This document shows positions 55,937-64,000 of a stretch of 64,000 bases of DNA, in pieces. Under the pieces are notes generated by a model, which saw only the letters and a program-made list of their open reading frames with translations, was not told the DNA's origin and searched no databases. The stretch is taken from NCBI GenBank assembly GCA_019801415.1, contig JAHVJD010000002.1:372001-436000 (forward strand), given 5' to 3'. Origin of the DNA: Nocardioides marinus. Its GTDB lineage: Bacteria; Pseudomonadota; Alphaproteobacteria; Rhodobacterales; Rhodobacteraceae. Within the stretch, counting starts at the first letter, position 1. Each line of letters begins with the position of its first letter. A program made the position numbers and the translations under genes.

Positions 55937-56724
55937 TCATTGGCAGCGCAGCGCCTGCCGCAGACCGATGTCCGGCTGCAGCGGCCCCAAGTCGCGGCTG
56001 CCGAGTTCGCCATCCTGCAGCCGCAAAGCCTTGATCCGCCGCCAGTCACCGTCAGGCACCACCAGCTCCGGCCCCAGGCCGCAGTCGCGGAGGCCCGAGG
56101 TGATCCCGGCATCGCCAATGCGGTGATTGCTGTATCCGGCGCGGCTGGCCACCTCAGTCAGCGCACCGTTCCGGAACCGCCAGATGCGCAGGATCCTTGC
56201 CAGGTGCGGACGGTCGACATAGGCGATCTCCACCTCGCCGTCGCCATCCAGATCCGCCGCGCCAATCACCGCCAGCCAGCGATGCGGCCGACCGATCGGC
56301 GGGGTCTCGGCGACCACCGCCACGCTGCTGCCCCCGGGAGGGTCCGGCGTGGACACCTCATCCCAGATACGCAGGGCAGCGCCTTGATCGAAATAGGAAA
56401 TGACCGTGATGACCTCGGCCGTGCCATCGCCGTCCAGGTCCACCAGCCGCGGGGCGGTGTCCTCATAGACGGCGCGCTCCGGCGTTGATCGGATCCGCCG
56501 CCCGTCGCGCAGCCGGATCTCCAGCCGGGCGTATTCACCGCCAGGCAGCACCCCGTGACCGTAGGCGCGCGTGGGCTCCACGTAGCGCGCCGAGGCGATC
56601 TCTGCCGCAACCTCCGCCGCAGGCGACAGCCCGGCCAGCCACAGGCACAACAGCCCCCGCGCGCGGCGGGTGAAGCGGGGCCGCAGGCACGACGCCAGAC
56701 GCCGCGCCGCCGCCCCCGCGGGCA

Positions 56725-56725
<1 letters not shown>
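55937..56725 (-). CDS. Secreted FG-GAP/VCBS repeat protein
   Basis: 262 residues. A Sec-type signal follows a basic N-terminus (RRARGLLCLWLAGLSPAAEVAAE). Two FG-GAP-type calcium loops are clear: RLVDLDGDGTAEVITVI and GAADLDGDGEVEIAYVD, with a third degenerate one near the end (GLGPELVVPDGDW). It is likely a small periplasmic beta-propeller fragment or adhesin-like protein; partner unknown. Its ATG overlaps the ferredoxin stop by one base (TAATG), so it is translationally coupled to a cytoplasmic ferredoxin, an odd pairing. Confidence 0.75.
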
Positions 56726-57692
<967 letters not shown>

Positions 57693-57740
57693 TCTGCCGC
57701 CAAATCAACAGCGCCCCGCGCGGGCCGAGGCATTCAGGGC

Positions 57741-58271
57741 ATGACCGCATCCGTATTCACCAGCACCCGTCGAGGCCGGGCCGCGGCGCTGCTGGCGGCG
57801 TTGGCCCTGCTGGCCGCCTGCGTACAGCCCCCGCGGGGCGATGACGTCGCGCGCGGCGGACGCTACGCACCACCCGGCGCGCCCGCGGACAGTTGCTGGA
57901 GCCGTTATACCACCCCCGCCGTGATCGAGACCGTCACCCGACAGGTGCAAATCGCACCCGCGCAGCTGGACAGCAACGACAAGGTCCTGCGTCCCGCCAG
58001 CTTTCGCACCGAGTCCAGCCAGCAGATCGTCAGCCCGCGCCGCGAGAACTGGATCGAGATCCCCTGCCCCGAAAGGATGACCCCCACGTTCATTCGCACC
58101 CTCCAACGCGCCCTGGGCGCGCGCGGCCTCTACCACGGCCCGATCCATGGCCGCATGGACCACGCCACCCGGCTTGCCGTGCAGCGCTACCAGGCCCCGC
58201 TGGGCGTGGACAGCGGCACCCTGACGCTGGCATCCGCGCGCAAGCTGGGCCTGGTGGCTGTGGCGGGTTGA
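57741..58271 (+). CDS. Lipoprotein with peptidoglycan-binding-like domain
   Basis: 176 residues. A lipoprotein signal ends in LLAAC (Cys27). The C-terminal 70 residues (FIRTLQRALGARGLYHGPIHGRMDHATRLAVQRYQAPLGV) match a PG_binding_1 domain. The middle has two Cys (DSCWSRY; IEIPCPE) that may pair. It is probably anchored to the outer membrane and binds the cell wall; no enzymatic domain is present. It begins 48 bases after the DnaE2 fragment and could be co-transcribed with it. Confidence 0.8.
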   Translation: MTASVFTSTRRGRAAALLAALALLAACVQPPRGDDVARGGRYAPPGAPADSCWSRYTTPAVIETVTRQVQIAPAQLDSNDKVLRPASFRTESSQQIVSPRRENWIEIPCPERMTPTFIRTLQRALGARGLYHGPIHGRMDHATRLAVQRYQAPLGVDSGTLTLASARKLGLVAVAG

Positions 58272-58392
58272 CCGCAGTCAAGACACCGCGAAACATGTGC
58301 GGTTTTCCGCCGAGGCCTGCTCTGCTATGGTTAGCGCAAACCGCACACCCCGCCCCCAAGGTGTGCCCGCCCCAGAGGGATGGAACCGACAC

Positions 58393-59061
58393 ATGCTGAA
58401 GACCCGCCTGCCCGACACCGGCTTTCTGTCCGGCGCGTCCGGCCCGCTCAGGCGCATGCTGGAAAGCCAGGCCAGCGAAATCCGCCTGTCCCAGGGCGAG
58501 GTGCTGTTCGAGCAGGGGGATCCGGGGGATGCGCTCTATGCGATTGTTGAGGGGGCGCTGGAATTATCGGTGCTGTCCGCCTCCGGGCGCAAGCTGTCGC
58601 TGGACATGATGCGCCCCGGTGCGGTGTTCGGAGAGATCACCCTGTTCGACCCGGGCGAGCGCACCGCAACCGCCATTGCCACCGAAGCCAGCCTCGTGCT
58701 GCGCCTGCGCAGCGGTGATGTGCTGGAACAGATCCGTCGGCACCCCGACCTCGCCGCGGATCTGCTGCGACTGGCCGGTCAGCGCATGCGGTGGATGAAC
58801 AACCAGCTCAATGAACAAGTGTTCCTGCCGATGCCGGTGCGCCTTGCACGCAAGCTGGCGTATCTCGCGCCCGAAGGCAGCGACGGGCGGATTTCGCTGT
58901 CCCAGGCAGAGTTGGCGGAATTCGTCGGTGCCACCCGCGAAGCCGTGTCCAAGACCCTGGCAACCTGGAAACGCAACGGGCTGATCAGCGTCAGCCGCGG
59001 CGGTGTCCAGATACTGGACCGCAACGCCCTGGCCGTTCTGGCGGAACCGGAATCGATCTGA
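58393..59061 (+). CDS. Crp/Fnr family transcriptional regulator
   Basis: 222 residues: cyclic-nucleotide-binding-like domain (about 25-135, with LFEQGDPGDALYAIVEGALEL and MMRPGAVFGEITLFD), a dimer helix, and a C-terminal Crp-type winged helix (SLSQAELAEFVGATREAVSKTLATWKRNGLI). No Cys cluster for an FNR-type Fe-S centre is present, so it may bind a nucleotide or another ligand. The recognition helix keeps Arg-Glu (TREAVSK), as in Crp. The start at 58393 gives MLKTRLPDTGF. A Crp-type palindrome lies 49 bases after its stop. Confidence 0.92.
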   Translation: MLKTRLPDTGFLSGASGPLRRMLESQASEIRLSQGEVLFEQGDPGDALYAIVEGALELSVLSASGRKLSLDMMRPGAVFGEITLFDPGERTATAIATEASLVLRLRSGDVLEQIRRHPDLAADLLRLAGQRMRWMNNQLNEQVFLPMPVRLARKLAYLAPEGSDGRISLSQAELAEFVGATREAVSKTLATWKRNGLISVSRGGVQILDRNALAVLAEPESI

Positions 59062-59109
59062 CCACCGCGCGCCTCCGATTTTTTTGTAAATTCCCAACAA
59101 TTTCACCTG

Positions 59110-59131
59110 TTCTGTAATCCCGGTTACAGAA
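59110..59131. promoter_or_regulatory. Crp-type palindrome TGTAA-N6-TTACA
   Basis: Perfect arms TTCTGTAA and TTACAGAA separated by six bases (TCCCGG). The inner TGTAA-N6-TTACA has exactly the spacing of Crp-family sites (TGTGA-N6-TCACA). It lies just downstream of a Crp/Fnr-type gene and upstream of the candidate small RNA. Confidence 0.6.
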
Positions 59132-59139
59132 GCCCCCGG

Positions 59140-59243
59140 CCCGCGCGGCCATAACAGCAGGCATCGGCAGCCATTATCCGTTCCATCCCAATGGCTGCCG
59201 CCCCCAAAAGAGCCATGTGCCCGCCAGCACATGGCTCTTTCTC
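59140..59243 (+). ncRNA. Candidate small RNA (two hairpins plus terminator)
   Basis: A perfect 11-bp stem (CGGCAGCCATT with AATGGCTGCCG, 59165-59200) has a 14-base loop containing TCCATCCC. A spacer CCCCCAAAA and a perfect 12-bp terminator stem follow. An AT-rich block and Crp-type palindrome lie upstream. It could instead be only the long 3' UTR and terminator of the Crp/Fnr gene. The 5' end is a guess. Confidence 0.4.
59209..59243 (+). terminator. Strong Rho-independent terminator
   Basis: Perfect 12-bp stem AGAGCCATGTGC / GCACATGGCTCT with loop CCGCCA, followed by TTCTC. It ends either the Crp/Fnr transcript or the candidate small RNA. Confidence 0.85.
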
Positions 59244-59333
59244 ATTCTCGCTTGGCCCTCAAGGTGCTTTGCCCGACGACCGCCAAAGGTCGCCAACGCG
59301 CCCGCAGGCCCGGGCTGCACGGGCCGCAAAACG

Positions 59334-59358
59334 AAAAGGCCGGGCACTCCGCCCGGCC
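59334..59358 (-). terminator. Terminator of degP
   Basis: On the minus strand GGCCGGGC pairs with GCCCGGCC around GGAGT and is followed by TTTTCG. It lies 37 bases past the degP stop. Confidence 0.85.
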
Positions 59359-59394
59359 GTCTCGTGATTGTCAGTCAGGGCCGGAAGGCCGCGA

Positions 59395-60897
59395 TCACTC
59401 TTCCAGGTTCAGCGCCACGAAGCGCGGCTCACCGGCCCGGCGCACCAGCAGCAACAGCGACTTGCGACCGGCTTCACGCGCCTCGGCGACACGGTCTTCC
59501 AGCTCGGAAATGGCGGTCACCTTCTGCTGCCCCGCCTCGGTGATCACGTCACCGGCGCGCAGCCCTTTCTCCCAGGCTTCCGAGGCTTCGTCCACCGACA
59601 GGATCGCCAGCCCCTGCACGTCGTCGCCCACGTTCAGCTCGGCGCGCATCTGGTCATTGAGGACACCCACGGTGAGGCCCAGAAGCTCGGTTTCCGACAC
59701 ATCCGGCATCGTATCGCGGCTCGGACGCGAGCTGCCCCGTTCAGCGTCTTCACGACGACCCAGGGTCACCCGCAGGGTCTCGGTCTTGCCTTCCCGGTAG
59801 ACCACCACGCGCACGGTCTTGCCGACCTCGGCATTGCCGACCTGACGCACCAGGGCGCGGGTATCCTGCACATCCACACCGTCAAAGCTGACGATGACAT
59901 CCCCGGCCAGAACACCGGCCTCCTTTGCCGGCCCTTCCGGCACATCGGTGACCAGCGCGCCGCGCGCCTTCTCAAGCCCGATCGCCTCGGCCAGGTCGCC
60001 GTCCACGTCCTGGATCTTCACACCCAGCCAGCCGCGACGGGTCTCGCCGTATTCCTTCAGTTGTTCGACCACCTTGACGACCACGTTGGACGCCATCGAG
60101 AAGCCGATGCCGATCGAGCCGCCGTTGGGCGAAAGAATCGCGGTGTTCACCCCGACGACGTCACCGTCCATGTTGAACAGCGGCCCGCCGGAGTTGCCCC
60201 GGTTGATCGCCGCATCGGTCTGGATGTAATCGTCATAAGAACCCGAGAGCTCACGGTTGCGGGCGGACACGATGCCCGCGGACAGCGAAAAGCCCTGCCC
60301 CAGCGGATTGCCCATCGCAACAACCCAGTCGCCCACGCGGGCCGTGTCGCTGTCGCCGAACTTGACGAATTTCAGCGGACCGGGTGCCTCGACTTTCAGC
60401 AGCGCGATGTCGGTATTGGGATCGGTGCCGATCACCTTGGCCGGCAGCAGCCCCTGCGGCTGGCCCTTGCCGGGGAAGAACTCGATCTCGATCTCGTCGG
60501 CCCCCTCAATCACGTGGTTGTTGGTGACGATATAGCCATCCTCGGAAATCACGAATCCCGACCCCAGCGCAGAGGAGCGCCGCGGCCGTCCGCCGTTTCC
60601 GTTACGGTCCTGAAATTCCCGGAAGAAATCCTCGAACGGAGAGCCCTCGGGGACAATCCCCTGCGGTCCGGTGCGGCCCTCCACGACGGTGGTGGTGGTG
60701 ATGTTGACAACGGCCGGGCTGACCCTGTCGGCCAGAGGCGCCAGGCTCTCGGGACGGGCCAGCGCGGTCACCGCCTGCATCAGCAGAACCGCCATGCTGA
60801 GAACCGCAAGCGCAGCCAGGCGCAGTACCGCACCCCCGCCGCTTGCCTTGCCGGAAATTGCAATTGCCTGTGGCTGCACGGAATTTCTCCTTGTCAT
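59395..60897 (-). CDS. degP: Do-family serine endopeptidase (DegP/DegQ/HtrA)
   Basis: 500 residues. A signal sequence/membrane segment (about 22-48: GAVLRLAALAVLSMAVLLMQAVTALA) is followed by a trypsin-like domain with His128 (TNNHVIEG), Asp163 (NTDIALLKV) and Ser236 (RGNSGGPL), then two PDZ domains (RRGWLGVKIQDV; LGLTVGVLNDQM). It degrades or refolds damaged periplasmic proteins. The start at 60897 has AGAAG upstream; the frame is open to 60996. It closes the hflK-hflC-DUF2065 cluster, a common proteostasis arrangement, although a 171-bp gap separates it from the DUF2065 gene. Confidence 0.95.
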   Translation of the reverse strand: MTRRNSVQPQAIAISGKASGGGAVLRLAALAVLSMAVLLMQAVTALARPESLAPLADRVSPAVVNITTTTVVEGRTGPQGIVPEGSPFEDFFREFQDRNGNGGRPRRSSALGSGFVISEDGYIVTNNHVIEGADEIEIEFFPGKGQPQGLLPAKVIGTDPNTDIALLKVEAPGPLKFVKFGDSDTARVGDWVVAMGNPLGQGFSLSAGIVSARNRELSGSYDDYIQTDAAINRGNSGGPLFNMDGDVVGVNTAILSPNGGSIGIGFSMASNVVVKVVEQLKEYGETRRGWLGVKIQDVDGDLAEAIGLEKARGALVTDVPEGPAKEAGVLAGDVIVSFDGVDVQDTRALVRQVGNAEVGKTVRVVVYREGKTETLRVTLGRREDAERGSSRPSRDTMPDVSETELLGLTVGVLNDQMRAELNVGDDVQGLAILSVDEASEAWEKGLRAGDVITEAGQQKVTAISELEDRVAEAREAGRKSLLLLVRRAGEPRFVALNLEE

Positions 60898-61068
60898 TTC
60901 TCGTTCTTCTGTCCCGCCCGCACCCGGGCCTTTCAGCCCCGGTCCCGCAGGAGTCGCGTGCGACCAATGTAAGAACTTACGCCCGACCCGCAACAAATGT
61001 TGCAGCCGATCAAGCTCCTGTGAGCAGATTTCCTGCCGCTCCCCCGTCAGGACGCCCGGCGCAGCTGC

Positions 61069-61263
61069 TCAGACGCCGAGGTGAAAGGCCAGCCAGACCA
61101 GCACAAGCCCCAGCGCCAGCGCCGCCAGCCCGGCGTTGCGACGCTGCTCCTCGCTCAAGCTGCGCAGCATCTCCAGCAGGCGCTCCACAAGCGAAGGGGC
61201 CAGTGCGTACACCAGCCCCTCTGCAATCAACACCAGTCCGAGGGCCAGGAGGATGAAGGCCAT
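61069..61263 (-). CDS. DUF2065 family small membrane protein
   Basis: 64 residues with two membrane segments (MAFILLALGLVLIAEGLVYAL; AALALGLVLVWLAFHLGV) linked by LVERLLEMLRSLSEEQRRNAG. This is the DUF2065 pattern, which typically sits between hflC and degP. Its ATG overlaps the hflC stop by one base (TAATG). It is probably a small accessory of the HflKC/FtsH complex; function unproven. Confidence 0.92.
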   Translation of the reverse strand: MAFILLALGLVLIAEGLVYALAPSLVERLLEMLRSLSEEQRRNAGLAALALGLVLVWLAFHLGV

Positions 61264-62192
61264 TACTCGCCTTCCGTCTGACCGTCCGACAGCCGGTTCG
61301 ACGGCGCGTTGGACCGGCCAGCCGCCTTGCCATCCGAGGACTTCAGGTAGTTGAAGAACTCGTTGTTCGGCGACAGCACCAGCGACGAGTTGCCCTCCTG
61401 AAGCGAGGCCGCATAGGCATTCAGCGAGCGATAGAACTCGAAGAATTCCGCGTCCCGACCATAGGCTTCCGCAAAGATCGCGTTGCGCTCGGCGTCGGCT
61501 TCACCGCGGATGATCTCGGCTTCGCGCTGCGCTTCGGAGACCAGCTCGACCACGGTCCGGTCGGCCTGGGCACGCACCCGCTGCGCCGCCTCTTCACCGC
61601 GGGCGATCTCGTCCGCCGCTTCCCGCTCACGCTCGGCGCGCATCCGGGCAAAGGTGGCTTCGAGGTTGGCCTGCGGCAGGTCGGTGCGCTTCAGCCGCAC
61701 GTCGATCACTTCGAGGCCCAGCGCACGGGCTTCGGCGATCGCACCATTGCGGATGCGCAGCATCAGCGTCGCCCGGTCCGAGGACAGGATGTCATCGGAG
61801 CTGACGGTACCGAGGATGGCGCGGGTCTGCGACCGCAGGATCGAATCCAGACGGGTTTCCGCCGTGGCGATCCCGCCGGCACCCACCGCCTTACGGAACT
61901 GCTCCACGTCCGCGATGCGGTAGCGGGCAAAGGCGTCGACCACCAGGCGGCGGTCATCTTCAGGGGTGATTTCCAGCGGCCCGACTTCGCGGCTCAGGAT
62001 GCGGTCGTCATAGGTGACGACGTTCTGGATCAGCGGGATCTTGAAGGCCAGACCCGGCTCTTCCTTGACCGACTTGATCTGGCCGAACTGCAGCACCAGC
62101 GCCTTTTCGCGCTCATCGACGATGAAAATCGACGACAGGCCGGCAATCACCGCAACCACGAGGATCGGCAGAATGAGAGTGGTGTTCCGCAT
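61263..62192 (-). CDS. hflC: Protease modulator HflC
   Basis: 309 residues. An N-terminal membrane anchor (LILPILVVAVIAGLSSIFIVDEREKALVLQFG) precedes an SPFH/band 7 domain. The segment RIADVEQFRKAVG and the helical ANLEATFARMRAEREREA are family hallmarks. With HflK it forms a cage around FtsH in the membrane and modulates it. The start overlaps the hflK stop by one base (TGATG). Confidence 0.96.
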   Translation of the reverse strand: MRNTTLILPILVVAVIAGLSSIFIVDEREKALVLQFGQIKSVKEEPGLAFKIPLIQNVVTYDDRILSREVGPLEITPEDDRRLVVDAFARYRIADVEQFRKAVGAGGIATAETRLDSILRSQTRAILGTVSSDDILSSDRATLMLRIRNGAIAEARALGLEVIDVRLKRTDLPQANLEATFARMRAEREREAADEIARGEEAAQRVRAQADRTVVELVSEAQREAEIIRGEADAERNAIFAEAYGRDAEFFEFYRSLNAYAASLQEGNSSLVLSPNNEFFNYLKSSDGKAAGRSNAPSNRLSDGQTEGE

Positions 62193-63349
62193 CAGTTGCC
62201 CTCCTGAGACTTGCGCAGCTCATTCAGCGGCAGATAGGGGACGACCCCCTGGCCCTGACCGCTGCCGGTTTCATCGAGAATGATCTTGTCGACCCGGCCC
62301 AGAACCTTTTCCATGGTTTCCAGGTACAGGCGCTTGCGGGTCACTTCCGGCGCTTTCAGGTATTCTTCCAGAACCGCGGTAAAGCGGCTGGCCTCACCCT
62401 GGGCCTGGTTCACGACCTGTGCCCGGTAGGCTTCGGCTTCTTCGAGGGTCTGCGCAGCTTCACCACGCGCGCCCGCCAGCTTGCGGTTTGCATAGGCATC
62501 CGCCTGCTTCTCCAGACGGTCCCGCTCCTGGCCGGCCGACTGAACTTCGCGGAAGGCGTCTTTCACCGGCTCCGGCGGATCGGCCTGGTCGAAGTTCACA
62601 CGGATGATATTCACGCCGCTGTCATAGCTGTCGAGGGTGGTCTGGATCAGCTCGCCCAGACGCTCGGCAATGATGCCGCGGTCCCGGTTCAGGATCGGCG
62701 CCAGTTCGGACTGCGCCACGATTTCCCGCATCGCCGATTCCGACACCGCCTGGATGGTCTGCTTGGGGTCACGCAGGTTGAACAGGTATTTCGCCGGATC
62801 GTTGATGTTCCAGACAACCTGGAAATCCACGTCGATAATGTTTTCATCCCCGGTCAGCATCAGCCCCGCGTCACCGCCGCGAGACCCCGCCCCGATGTGT
62901 TCGGTCTGTTCCACCTGCACCGGGATCACCTCGTAGGTGACCAGCGGCCAGGGCGCGATGTTCAGGCCCGGCTCACCCGTGGCCGAGTATTTGCCAAGGA
63001 ACAGTTCAACCGACTGTTCTTCCGGCTTGACGGTGTAGAAACTGGCAAATCCCCACAGCACCACGGCTGCGGCTGCTGCCAGCCCCAGGGTGCCCTTGGT
63101 GAACAGGGGCGCACCGCCGCCTGCGCCGCCGCCGCGACCACCGCGACCGCCACCGGCACCACCGCGACCGCCCATCAGGACGCGCAGCTGCTCCTGGCCT
63201 TTCTTGACCAGTTCGTCGATCTCGGGAATCTGGGGGTCATCCGGCTTGCGGCCACCGCCGCCGTTGTTCCCACCGTTGTTGCCCCGGTTGCCTCCTCCGC
63301 CACCAGAGGAGCCACCGCCCCCCCATGGGCCACCGCTATTGCCAGCCAT
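62192..63349 (-). CDS. hflK: FtsH protease activity modulator HflK
   Basis: 385 residues. A Gly/Asn-rich N-terminal tail (about 1-32), a short linker RKPDDPQIPEIDELVKKGQEQL, a membrane helix (LGLAAAAAVVLWGFASFYTV), and an SPFH domain (VEQTEHIGAGSRGGDAGLML; DVDFQVVWNINDPAKYLFN). It forms the HflKC complex with the next gene product. AGGAGA lies 5 bases before the ATG. Confidence 0.96.
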   Translation of the reverse strand: MAGNSGGPWGGGGSSGGGGGNRGNNGGNNGGGGRKPDDPQIPEIDELVKKGQEQLRVLMGGRGGAGGGRGGRGGGAGGGAPLFTKGTLGLAAAAAVVLWGFASFYTVKPEEQSVELFLGKYSATGEPGLNIAPWPLVTYEVIPVQVEQTEHIGAGSRGGDAGLMLTGDENIIDVDFQVVWNINDPAKYLFNLRDPKQTIQAVSESAMREIVAQSELAPILNRDRGIIAERLGELIQTTLDSYDSGVNIIRVNFDQADPPEPVKDAFREVQSAGQERDRLEKQADAYANRKLAGARGEAAQTLEEAEAYRAQVVNQAQGEASRFTAVLEEYLKAPEVTRKRLYLETMEKVLGRVDKIILDETGSGQGQGVVPYLPLNELRKSQEGN

Positions 63350-63415
63350 CTGTCTCCTATCCGTTTACTGCCGCCCGCGGGCGGCATGGGTGTTCATCTG
63401 CTTGCCGAGGCGCCC

Positions 63416-64000
63416 TCAGGTGGTGCGCACCGGCGTTTTCAAGGTTACCAACTCTTCCGACATTGTCGGGTGCACCGCAACAGTGCGGTCGAAATCTTCC
63501 TTGGTCGCGCCCATCTTTACCGCGATTCCGGCCAGCTGGATCATCTCGCCGGCAGCGGGTGCGACGATATGGCAGCCCAGCACCTTGCGGGTTGCCTTGC
63601 TGACCACCAGCTTCATCAACACCTTCTGGGCGCGGCCCGCAAAGCTCTGCTGCATCGGCTTGAAGGAGGTCGAATAGACCTCGATCGGCTCCTGCTTGGC
63701 GGCGTCCTCTTCGCTGAGGCCGATGGTGCCCATTTCCGGCTGGGTGAAGATCGCCGTCGGGATCAGCTCGTGGTCGGGGCTGGTCGGGTTGCCCTTGAAC
63801 ACGGTCTCAACAAAGGCCATGCCTTCGCGGATCGCAACCGGCGTCAGCGCCACGCGGTCGGTCACATCGCCCACCGCATAGACCGAAGGCACCGTGGTCT
63901 GGCTGTACTGGTCGACGACAATCTCGCCGCCCTTGCCACGTTCCACGCCCAGCGCCTCAAGGCCGAGGTTGTCGGCATTGGGCGCGCGGCCGGTGGCATA
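63416..64000 (-). CDS. gor: Glutathione-disulfide reductase (C-terminal part; 5' end outside window)
   Basis: About 194 residues are visible, reading in from the right edge with YATGRAPNADNLGLE, the second FAD/NAD segment SVYAVGDVTDRVALTPVAI, and the dimerisation domain with the catalytic His-Glu in VAVHPTMSEELVTL. The pattern VETVFKGNPT and EVYSTSFKPMQQ fits glutathione reductase rather than dihydrolipoamide dehydrogenase. It reduces GSSG with NADPH. A perfect 16-bp palindrome GCCGCCCGCGGGCGGC lies 30 bases after its stop, before hflK. Confidence 0.92.
   Translation of the reverse strand, partial: YATGRAPNADNLGLEALGVERGKGGEIVVDQYSQTTVPSVYAVGDVTDRVALTPVAIREGMAFVETVFKGNPTSPDHELIPTAIFTQPEMGTIGLSEEDAAKQEPIEVYSTSFKPMQQSFAGRAQKVLMKLVVSKATRKVLGCHIVAPAAGEMIQLAGIAVKMGATKEDFDRTVAVHPTMSEELVTLKTPVRTT

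Larger units (their letters stand above)
59062..59394. other. 333-bp regulatory/RNA-rich intergenic region
   Basis: Between the Crp/Fnr gene and the converging degP gene. It holds an AT-rich promoter-like block (59079-59110), a 22-bp palindrome, two perfect hairpins and the terminators of both directions. See the separate entries. No protein-coding frame is supported. Confidence 0.6.

Overview
The window reads as chromosomal housekeeping DNA of a GC-rich alphaproteobacterium, most likely a marine Rhodobacteraceae (Roseobacter-clade) member. Signs are GatCA without GatB nearby, FolE2, a SAM-II riboswitch in front of metZ, the order hflK-hflC-DUF2065-degP, DUF2927 and DUF1217 proteins, an alphaproteobacterial-type SOS box (GTTC-N7-GTTC) and a class A RNase P RNA. 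I see no prophage, transposase, CRISPR array or integron.

Layout. 1-9.7 kb: a partial Bax-inhibitor-like protein, a GNAT enzyme, rpmG and rnpB (minus), a peptidoglycan amidase with an Excalibur lipoprotein, gatC-gatA, a UPF0173 hydrolase, tag with a YciI protein, and divergent tadA / rluB. 9.8-15.4 kb: a co-directional envelope-stress-like operon: a 24-residue membrane micropeptide, an XpaC-like protein, TelA, a DUF2927 lipoprotein, an SPFH protein ending in a GYF_2-like domain, and a double zinc-ribbon membrane protein; dtd follows. 16.3-22.4 kb: a Tat-exported oligopeptide-type ABC importer (binding protein, two permeases, fused double ATPase), a terminator, then an alkaline-phosphatase-superfamily phosphodiesterase. 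22.4-27.4 kb (minus): HSL-type esterase, acyl-CoA synthetase, ABC exporter. 27.6-28.9 kb: tRNA-Gly, a CbiX-like chelatase, tRNA-Cys.

29.2-36.4 kb (minus): a compact operon for aerobic CoA-dependent anthranilate (2-aminobenzoate) breakdown: bifunctional monooxygenase/reductase, SDR, MarR regulator, enoyl-CoA hydratase, acyl-CoA dehydrogenase and aryl-CoA ligase. A near-perfect 26-bp palindrome upstream is the likely MarR operator. 36.5-45.5 kb (minus): ptsP, lysC, trkH, a phasin/histone-H1-like protein, folE2, and metZ behind a SAM-II riboswitch plus terminator. 45.6-53.8 kb: a hydrolase, a GST, yciB, an EamA transporter, ftsY, a small secreted protein, xseA and purD.

54-64 kb: a five-repeat DUF1217 protein, a secreted FG-GAP protein coupled to a 2Fe-2S ferredoxin, a truncated DnaE2 C-terminal OB domain behind an SOS box, a peptidoglycan-binding lipoprotein, and a Crp/Fnr regulator followed by a Crp-type palindrome and a candidate sRNA. 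The window closes with hflK-hflC-DUF2065-degP and the 3' part of gor (minus).

The most promising leads are the XpaC/TelA/DUF2927/SPFH/zinc-ribbon operon with its micropeptide, the SOS-box-linked DnaE2 remnant, and the Crp-site/sRNA candidate at about 59.1-59.24 kb. Very long ORFs opposite real genes occur throughout and are GC-bias shadows.
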